From Foetidibacter luteolus (GTDB lineage: Bacteria > Bacteroidota > Bacteroidia > Chitinophagales > Chitinophagaceae), in contig NZ_VVIP01000022.1 of NCBI RefSeq assembly GCF_009650435.1, forward strand, positions 1 through 64,000: 64,000 nt of DNA, written 5' to 3'. Position numbers and translations under genes: made by a program. Position 1 is the stretch's first letter. Each line of letters opens with the position of its first letter. The notes beneath the pieces were generated by a model that saw nothing but the letters and a program-made list of their open reading frames with translations, was not told the origin of the DNA and made no database searches. This document shows, piece by piece, positions 61,926 through 64,000 of the stretch.

Positions 61926-62924
61926 ATGTCACAAATTATACGGTGGGGCATATTAGGCACAGGCCGCATAGCAAAAAAATTCGCGTCAGACTTACAGTAT
62001 GTAACCAATGTAAAGCTGGTAGCGGCGGGTTCAAGAAGCATGGAAAGCGCAAAAGAATTTGCCAAAGAATTTCCGGTTGATTTTCTGCATGACAGCTATG
62101 AAGCGCTGGCACAAAACAGCGAAGTAGATGTTATATACATAGCCACACCGCATAACCTGCATTACGAAAACACTATGCTTTGCCTGCGGCATGGCAAAGC
62201 AGTTTTATGCGAAAAACCATTTGCCATGAATACCCGGCAAACAAGGGAAATGATAGCGTTGGCAAAAGAGAAAAACACTTTTTTGATGGAAGCTTTGTGG
62301 ACAAAGTTTTTGCCGCACTACCAGAAGGTTCAACAAATGCTGAAAGAGGGAAAACTGGGGGAAATAAAGAGCGTATTGGTAAATTTTGGTTTTGTTCCCC
62401 CTGTGCCCACCCCGGCCCGTATGTTCGATCCTGCACTTGGTGGTGGAACTATTATGGACATTGGCATTTACAATATTTTTATTGCCATGAGCGTGCTGGG
62501 CAAACCAGACGCCATTGAAGCAACAATGACGCCTGCGCCAACGGGCGTGGATGAACAATGCGCTGTTCTTTTTAAATATAATAGCGGCGCCGTGGCACAG
62601 TTGTTCTCTTCTTTTGCGTCCAACCTGGCTACCGAAGCGGATATATGTGGCACTGCCGGCCGTATAAGGCTTGCCACCCGTTTCTATGAACCGGGCACTA
62701 CTATAGAATATTATCCGGACAGGGTTGACAGCAGGCAAATAATTAATGTAGATAAAGAACCAGGCTTTGGCTATCAATACGAAGCAAGGCATGTAAACGA
62801 CTGCCTGTTAAAAGGTTTAACTGAAAGCCCTGTGGTTTCTTTTAAAGATACGCTTGACCTGATGGAGCTGCTTGATGCCGTGCGTAAAAAGGCAGGAGTA
62901 ATTTATCCGGCAGATGTGGGATAA
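61926..62924 (+). CDS. Gfo/Idh/MocA family oxidoreductase
   Basis: A 332-residue NAD(P)-dependent dehydrogenase. The Rossmann motif is WGILGTGRIAKKFASDL, the conserved lysine is in VLCEKPFAMNTRQTREM, and the second domain includes DPALGGGTIMDIGIYNIF with the family GGG-x-x-x-D-x-G-x-Y. The overall form resembles trans-dihydrobenzenediol or glucose-fructose oxidoreductase-like dehydrogenases. It probably oxidises a sugar or polyol. A heptad tract begins three bases after its stop codon. Confidence 0.92.
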   Translation: MSQIIRWGILGTGRIAKKFASDLQYVTNVKLVAAGSRSMESAKEFAKEFPVDFLHDSYEALAQNSEVDVIYIATPHNLHYENTMLCLRHGKAVLCEKPFAMNTRQTREMIALAKEKNTFLMEALWTKFLPHYQKVQQMLKEGKLGEIKSVLVNFGFVPPVPTPARMFDPALGGGTIMDIGIYNIFIAMSVLGKPDAIEATMTPAPTGVDEQCAVLFKYNSGAVAQLFSSFASNLATEADICGTAGRIRLATRFYEPGTTIEYYPDRVDSRQIINVDKEPGFGYQYEARHVNDCLLKGLTESPVVSFKDTLDLMELLDAVRKKAGVIYPADVG

Positions 62925-62926
62925 TT

Positions 62927-63063
62927 CGTGAATGGTGAGTGGTGAATCGTGAATTTTGTTCGGCATTCTTCATTCCTTGTTTCTTGCTTGATATTTTTTT
63001 CGTGAATGGTGAGTGGGGGGGATTTCGTTCGGCATTCTTCATTCCTTGTTCCTTGTTCGATAT
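62927..63063. repeat. Heptad tracts within RepA copy 14
   Basis: From 62927: CGTGAAT, GGTGAGT, GGTGAAT, CGTGAAT, TTTGTTC, GGCATTC, TTCATTC, CTTGTTT, CTTGCTT. A second block restarts at 63001 with CGTGAAT, GGTGAGT and continues TCGGCAT, TCTTCAT, TCCTTGT, TCCTTGT, TCGATAT. Most units keep exact 7-base phase. Confidence 0.8.
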
Positions 63064-63192
63064 TCCCCGATCTTCCCCGGTGCGTGTCTTCACGCACCGA
63101 CCTACCTGGGTCTGAAAAGCTGCCCACTGAACCGAACGATGAAAGGATTGCGACGCAACTAAAGCCGCCATAAAAAACTGTCGCTGGTATTA
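63064..63192 (-). repeat. RepA element, copy 14 (left end with hairpin)
   Basis: On the minus strand: AATACCAGC, TTTTTTATGGCGGC, core TTGCGTCGCA, ATCGTTCGGTTCAGTGGGC, CAGACCCAGG and the hairpin at 63078-63099 with stem CGGTGCGTG/CACGCACCG. The remainder up to 63411 holds no gene. Confidence 0.85.
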
Positions 63193-63411
63193 AAAAAGCC
63201 TTTGCTGACAATTAAGCACGGCAAATGAATAAAGTGGGTACTTTATAAAATCATGCCTTTTTTACGGGCAAAATGCTTACTTTCAAATCTCCTATTGCTT
63301 AACTGCCGTTTATACTAAGGCCAATAATGTAAATCCTGCCAGCTTTTTATCTGGCAAGGTTATTGAACAATTCATAAAAACATTATTGTATAACCTTTAA
63401 AATAAAATGCC

Positions 63412-63717
63412 ATGAGTGCAAAACAGGTATTAATAGGAACCATATCAGGATTAGTAGCAGGCGCTGTTGTGGGTTTATTGCTTGCTCCGGCGTCTGGTGC
63501 GGAAACACGCCAGAAAATAGCCAGCTCAGCAGACCAGTTAAAGAAAAAAATACGCCGCCTGCGTGGCCAGGCTACTGAAGACCTGGACGAGCTAAAATCA
63601 GTTTTTGAAAATGAAGTAGATGGCCTTAAAGAAGATGTACGAGCCAAAGTGCTAAAACTGATTGAAGCCAGCAAAGCAAAATACAACAGCTTTAAAGAAG
63701 AAGCAGCCAATAATTAA
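63412..63717 (+). CDS. YtxH domain protein
   Basis: A 101-residue protein with the YtxH pattern: an N-terminal helix rich in Gly and Ala (VLIGTISGLVAGAVVGLLLA), then PASGAETRQKIASSADQLKK and a long charged helix (LDELKSVFENEVDGLKEDVR). These small membrane-associated proteins are often stress-induced; their exact role is unknown. A strong intrinsic terminator follows 26 bases after the stop. Confidence 0.88.
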   Translation: MSAKQVLIGTISGLVAGAVVGLLLAPASGAETRQKIASSADQLKKKIRRLRGQATEDLDELKSVFENEVDGLKEDVRAKVLKLIEASKAKYNSFKEEAANN

Positions 63718-63742
63718 ACGTCATTAAAACTTTTTTTACAGC

Positions 63743-63770
63743 AAGAGCCTTAGTATAAGGCTCTTTTTTT
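63743..63770 (+). terminator. Intrinsic terminator of the YtxH gene
   Basis: Ten-base-pair stem AAGAGCCTTA/TAAGGCTCTT with a GTA loop, ending in an uninterrupted T run to 63770. Confidence 0.85.
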
Positions 63771-63816
63771 ATATTTACCATGTAACACTTTACACTAACA
63801 TCTTTAAAACATCCTT

Positions 63817-64000
63817 ATGATTCTCCACCACAAGAGAAAACTGCTTGTATTACTGGCCGTAGCAGCCATTATTGTAACCGGCGTGGCATTCAATTACCCC
63901 CACAAGCAAGGGCATGGTTATAAAAACCTGAAAGTTTTGCCAGCGGATATTACACACGACAGCCTTAAAATATTAATGGAAGAATATAGTGATGCATTGG
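63817..64000 (+). CDS. 5' part of a probable cytochrome c-type protein
   Basis: Sixty-one codons are visible before the window ends. The N-terminus (MILHHKRKLLVLLAVAAIIV, then TGVAFNYPHKQGHGYKN) is a signal anchor. The following LKVLPADITHDSLKILMEEY resembles, from memory, the segment just before the CxxCH heme site of the photosynthetic-reaction-centre-cytochrome-like c proteins of Bacteroidota. The heme motif itself would lie beyond the right edge. Confidence 0.55.
   Translation, partial: MILHHKRKLLVLLAVAAIIVTGVAFNYPHKQGHGYKNLKVLPADITHDSLKILMEEYSDAL

Overview
The window looks like a chromosomal segment from a Bacteroidota bacterium, most likely of the Chitinophagaceae type (Niastella/Chitinophaga-like). 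The evidence is a type IX secretion sorting domain on an 821-residue secreted protein, a TonB-dependent receptor with a carboxypeptidase-regulatory N-terminus, many lipoproteins, LytTR signalling, the parA-parB-DUF5683-dapB neighbourhood, TAnnTTTG-type -7 promoter boxes and almost no Shine-Dalgarno sequences. The assignment rests on family knowledge, not on a database search. I saw no rRNA, tRNA, CRISPR array, prophage or transposase gene.

Layout. 1-6.2 kb: a 5' gene fragment, a GNAT acetyltransferase, prfA, a lipoprotein, a reduced bat aerotolerance pair (batC, batB, plus an unlisted 50-residue membrane peptide) and a class D beta-lactamase. 6.3-12.6 kb: an orphan TPR histidine kinase, then a beta-propeller phytase in operon with a TonB receptor. 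13-21.5 kb: nadB, a bestrophin, a HhH-GPD glycosylase, an enoyl-CoA hydratase, a small aspartic protease, an MFS transporter with a GT9 glycosyltransferase, and a cupin. 21.7-30 kb: a surface-polysaccharide flavoured region (GDP-mannose 3,5-epimerase-like, membrane-anchored GH10, O-antigen-ligase-like) followed by a PHP-like secreted protein, an alkaline-phosphatase-superfamily enzyme and a histone-H1-like protein. 30.3-35.4 kb: a minus-strand cluster with an amidase, a CHAT caspase-like protease overlapping a secreted NTR/TIMP-like protein, and a conserved-looking 266-codon protein of unknown function. 35.6-44 kb: an SDR and AraC regulator, then dapB, a T9SS cargo, DUF5683, parB, parA. 44.5-56 kb: a receiver protein, ackA, pta, a TPR histidine kinase, a LytTR regulator, an unknown lipoprotein/membrane/HTTM operon and a PAS protein. 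56.7-64 kb: a GH63-like glycosidase, a photolyase-related protein, an acyl-CoA thioesterase, a Gfo/Idh/MocA dehydrogenase, a YtxH protein and the start of a cytochrome c-like protein.

The most unusual content is between genes. Four dispersed repeat families (called here RepA to RepD) fill the intergenic space. RepA occurs at about 13-14 loci, roughly one per 5 kb, and carries a hairpin whose two arms change together between copies. RepC carries a second hairpin with a compensatory base-pair change. Alongside these, at least ten loci carry degenerate tracts with a strict 7-nucleotide period but different heptamers at each site; one lies inside a coding sequence. One RepA element seems to have enclosed a protease gene.

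Protein-level oddities are a photolyase-related protein that has lost the cysteine pair expected for its iron-sulfur cluster, a GH10 enzyme with altered subsite residues, a beta-lactamase with a degenerate YGN motif, and the CHAT/NTR-like gene pair.
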